A stretch of 43,021 bases of DNA, from the NCBI GenBank assembly GCA_963706315.1, contig CAVPMA010000001.1, positions 1-43,021 on the forward strand. The letters are read 5' to 3'. The notes under the pieces were generated by a model. That model saw only the letters and a list, made by a program, of their open reading frames with translations, did not search any database and was not told the DNA's origin. The stretch is from CALMEC01 sp963706315. Its GTDB lineage: Bacteria > Actinomycetota > Thermoleophilia > Miltoncostaeales > Miltoncostaeaceae. The translations under genes were made by a program, and so were the position numbers. Below, piece by piece: positions 40,941 to 43,021 of this stretch (position 1 is the first letter of the stretch; the number at the start of each line of letters is the position of its first letter).

Positions 40941-41648
40941 TCAGGGGCGCGGCGGCAGTCCGCGCACGAGCACGCGGCATCCGGCGGCAATCGGGTCGCG
41001 GACGTCGAACGCCGCGAGGTACGCGTCCGGCTCAGCCGCGTCCAGCAGCCCGAGCGTGAGCCCCCGATGCAGCGCGCACACGAGATAACCGCCCTCGGCG
41101 AGGACGGCCTCGGCGAACGGGCAGCGCCGGAGCCGCAGATCGAGCTCACCGCGCTTCCGAGCGGCGTCCTCGGTGACGTCGTCGGGCGCGAAGCCGAGCC
41201 CGGCGAGGATGGCGGCGAGGCCGGCGTCGGCCCGCCGCCCATGCCCGAGCAGCCGCCCTTCGTCCCGGCCGAACGCCTCCACATCCTGCTCGCTCGCGCC
41301 GGTCCGCCGGATCAACTCGACGAGGAGGCGAACGAGCTCGCGGTGGCCTGCCTCGGCGAGTCCCTCGGTGGCGACGAGACGGTAGCGACGGCTCGGACGG
41401 CCCGGCCGGCCCGCGGCGGCCTCGCGCTCCGAGCGCACCACGCCGGCACGCGCCAGCACGTCGAGATGTCGCCGCACCGCGTTGTGATGAAGGCCCACCT
41501 CCTCGGCGACCTCGAAGGGCGTGAGCCCATGCGGCGCACCGGAGAGGGCCTCCGCGATCCGCCGCCGCGACGGCTGGGCGAGTGCCTCCGCAGGTGACGT
41601 CGCGGGGCGCGCGGGACGTTCGTCAGGAAGACCGGGGTCGGACATCAT
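40941..41648 (-). CDS. Winged-helix regulator with C-terminal Cys cluster
   Basis: 235 residues from ATG 41648 (ATG 41645 is an equal option). The N-terminal HTH is of ArsR/SufR-like type: RRRIAEALSGAPHGLTPFEV, then EVGLHHNAVRRHLDVLARAG and a Pro/Arg wing. The C-terminal part has RRCPFAEAVLAEGGYLVC and ALHRG with a third Cys 32 residues later, a possible Fe-S or metal site as in SufR relatives. It is divergent from the copper nitrite reductase gene, so a nitrite/NO or redox response is plausible. It stops one base after the preceding convergent gene. Confidence 0.85.
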   Translation of the reverse strand: MMSDPGLPDERPARPATSPAEALAQPSRRRIAEALSGAPHGLTPFEVAEEVGLHHNAVRRHLDVLARAGVVRSEREAAAGRPGRPSRRYRLVATEGLAEAGHRELVRLLVELIRRTGASEQDVEAFGRDEGRLLGHGRRADAGLAAILAGLGFAPDDVTEDAARKRGELDLRLRRCPFAEAVLAEGGYLVCALHRGLTLGLLDAAEPDAYLAAFDVRDPIAAGCRVLVRGLPPRP

Positions 41649-41743
41649 TTTCCACACGCTTCCAGTAAAAAACATGCCGTGGTGTTATTACCCATAGAAG
41701 TGGAGAAATATATACCACGAGGGTTGGACTGGAGGGGATCGAG
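41649..41743. promoter_or_regulatory. AT-rich divergent control region with inverted repeat
   Basis: This 95-bp region is far richer in A and T than the rest of the window (AAAAAACA, GTTATTACCC, AAATATATACC). CGTGGT at 41678-41683 and ACCACG at 41714-41719 form a spaced inverted repeat around a -10-like AATATA/TATATA, a candidate operator for the HTH regulator. GGAGGGGATCGAG gives the nirK ribosome site. Confidence 0.5.
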
Positions 41744-42828
41744 ATGAGCGCGAATCACAAAGGAACCGGCTGGGGGATCGCGCTGGGGCGCTCGGCTTCG
41801 CCGCCACCGCGATGGCGCTGGCGGTCACCGTGCCGGCGTTCAGCGGAGGCCGAGTGGCATCGAAGGCGCCGGTTGCGGTCGCGCAAGCCCCGCCGGCACA
41901 CGACCATTCGATCGCGGCCCCGTCGGCAAGCACTGCTGCGCCGGTCGAGACATCTGCGCCTGTCGTGAAGAACACGAACTCGGCGGATGCGCCGGCGTAC
42001 CGTCCCGCCGCGGTTCAGCGGGTGGTGCTCGACATGACGGAGAAGACAGCGGAGATCGCGCCGGGCAAGGTCGTCACGCTCTGGACGTTCGGCGACCGCG
42101 TGCCGGAGCCGGTGCTCCGGGTCCGCGTGGGCGACACCGTGAAGGTCACGGTCCGCAACCAGACGAAGATGCCGCACTCGATCGACTTCCACGCCGCACG
42201 CGTCGCCCCGTCGCGGGCGTTCCGCGACGTGCCGCCGGGGGAGAGCTTCACGTTCGACTTCCGGGCGACGTCGCCGGGCGTGTTCATGTACCACTGCGGC
42301 ACCGCCCCGGTCGTGCACCACATCGCGAACGGGATGTACGGGATGATCATCGTGGAGCCGCGGGGAGGGCTTCCCCCGGTCGACCGCGAGCTCGCATTCG
42401 TGCAGAGCGACTTCTACGTCGGGGCCACGCCGGGCTCCACCGCGGACAACGCGAAGTTGATGGCGAACGCGCCGGACGTCGTCGCCTTCAACGGGTACGC
42501 GGCCCAGTACAAGGACAACCCCATCATCGTGCGCCGCGGGGAGCGGATCCGGGCGTTCGTGCTCGCGGCCGGGCCGAACACCTGGTCGGCGTTCCACGTC
42601 GTCGGAACGTTCTTCGACCGGGCCTGGATCGACGGGATCTACCCGGAGAACCTCTCGCGCGGCAATCAGACGCTGAACCTCAGCGCGTCGCAGGGAGCCG
42701 TCGCGGAGTTCCGCCTCGACGAGGAGGGGACGTACCCGTTCGTGTCGCACGACTTCACGAGCGTCGCGAAGGGCGCGGTCGGGCTCTTCCGCACCGAGCA
42801 CGCGCCGAAGGCCGGGATGAGCCACTGA
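41744..42828 (+). CDS. nirK: Copper-containing nitrite reductase, AniA/NirK type (frameshift in signal peptide)
   Basis: The best start is ATG 41744 behind GGAGGGG, but this frame (MSANHKGTGWGIALG) runs into nonsense. The other frame takes over at about 41788 (ALGFAATAMALAVTVPAF), as if one G is missing from a GGGG run. ATG 41812 begins an intact 338-residue frame without the full signal. Type 1 and 2 copper ligands are all present: MPHSIDFHAA (His, catalytic Asp, His), MYHCGTAPVVHHIANGMYG (His, Cys, His, Met), SAFHVVGTFFDRAW and FVSHDFTSV (His). It would reduce nitrite to NO outside the membrane, for denitrification or detoxification. A Ser/Ala/Pro-rich linker with a His-Asp-His segment precedes the cupredoxin core. 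Confidence 0.88.
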
Positions 42829-42844
42829 GGCGTGCGGGCGGTGC

Positions 42845-42872
42845 GGGCCGGCCTCCGTCCGGGGGCCGGCCC
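42845..42872 (+). terminator. Hairpin terminator after nirK
   Basis: GGGCCGGCC (42845-42853) and GGCCGGCCC (42864-42872) pair over nine bases. No U-tract follows, so termination efficiency is uncertain. Confidence 0.5.
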
Positions 42873-42934
42873 GTCGGCGTGGCCGGATCGTGGAGTGCGG
42901 ACTCCGGCCGAGCGGCCGATACAGTGCCAATCAG

Positions 42935-43007
42935 GCGCCCGTAGCTCAGTGGACAGAGCAGCGGCCTTCTAAGCCGACGGTCGCAGGTTCGAATCCTGCC
43001 GGGCGCG
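42935..43007 (+). tRNA. tRNA-Arg (anticodon TCT)
   Basis: 73-nt cloverleaf: acceptor GCGCCCG/CGGGCGC, D-arm GCTC/GAGC, anticodon loop CTTCTAA, T-stem GCAGG/CCTGC with TTCGAAT loop, G73. The anticodon stem has a G-A mismatch at 27-43. CCA is not encoded. It reads AGA, a rare codon in this GC-rich genome. TACAGT at 42920-42925 is a possible -10. Confidence 0.93.
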
Positions 43008-43021
43008 TTGGCGAAAGTCCT

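Overview
The window is a high-GC (about 70%) chromosomal segment of an actinomycete-like bacterium. The lineage call is inference. It rests on the uvrC-rapZ-yvcK then gap-pgk-tpiA-gpmI order, many GTG starts, an Rv2578c-type radical SAM protein, an actinobacterial-type SerC, and many genes whose start codon lies 6-9 nt downstream of a TANNNT hexamer (leaderless mRNAs). A deep lineage such as Thermoleophilia is plausible but unproven. No phage, IS element, CRISPR array or replication origin was seen.

Layout. 1-5055: partial lytic transglycosylase, small membrane protein, then uvrC-rapZ-yvcK coupled by 4-nt overlaps. whiA, which normally follows yvcK, is not there. A DUF1097 membrane protein and a secreted thermonuclease occupy that place. 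6666-11737: gap-pgk-tpiA-gpmI and a DUF1697 gene form a glycolytic operon. 11753-19585 (minus): nitronate monooxygenase-like protein; a tightly packed cassette related to methylamine utilisation genes (MauE-MauD fusion, Tat-exported Cys-rich MauA-like protein, two micro-ORFs, polytopic protein with a beta-propeller); radical SAM protein; diguanylate cyclase; serC. 19596-20987 (minus): a cysteine-desulfurase homologue without the PLP lysine and a frameshifted tusA, upstream of serC. 21024-25491: cyclophilin lipoprotein, M48 protease, rlmH, argS, tRNA-Gly(CCC). 25656-35146: broken lipoprotein gene, HxlR regulator, ABC-2 exporter, gamma-glutamyltransferase, C5-epimerase-like secreted protein, cyclophilin, cupin, MBL-like protein, thioesterase, membrane protein. 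35143-38590 (minus): glycosyltransferase-methyltransferase fusion, Leu/Glu-type dehydrogenase, small hypothetical. 38875-43007: long nitroreductase, secreted two-repeat protein, Cys-containing HTH regulator divergent from an AniA/NirK-type copper nitrite reductase gene (frameshifted in its signal peptide), and tRNA-Arg(TCT).

The best candidate for an undescribed system is the MauE/D-MauA-like-propeller cassette at 12866-15908. It resembles a reduced, membrane-tethered relative of methylamine dehydrogenase. One of the two Trp residues that form the TTQ cofactor aligns with Trp, the other with Tyr. The PLP-lysine-less NifS homologue paired with TusA is the second. Three genes (tusA, the 25656 lipoprotein, nirK) carry single-base frame disruptions, so draft-assembly error should be excluded before biology is inferred from them.
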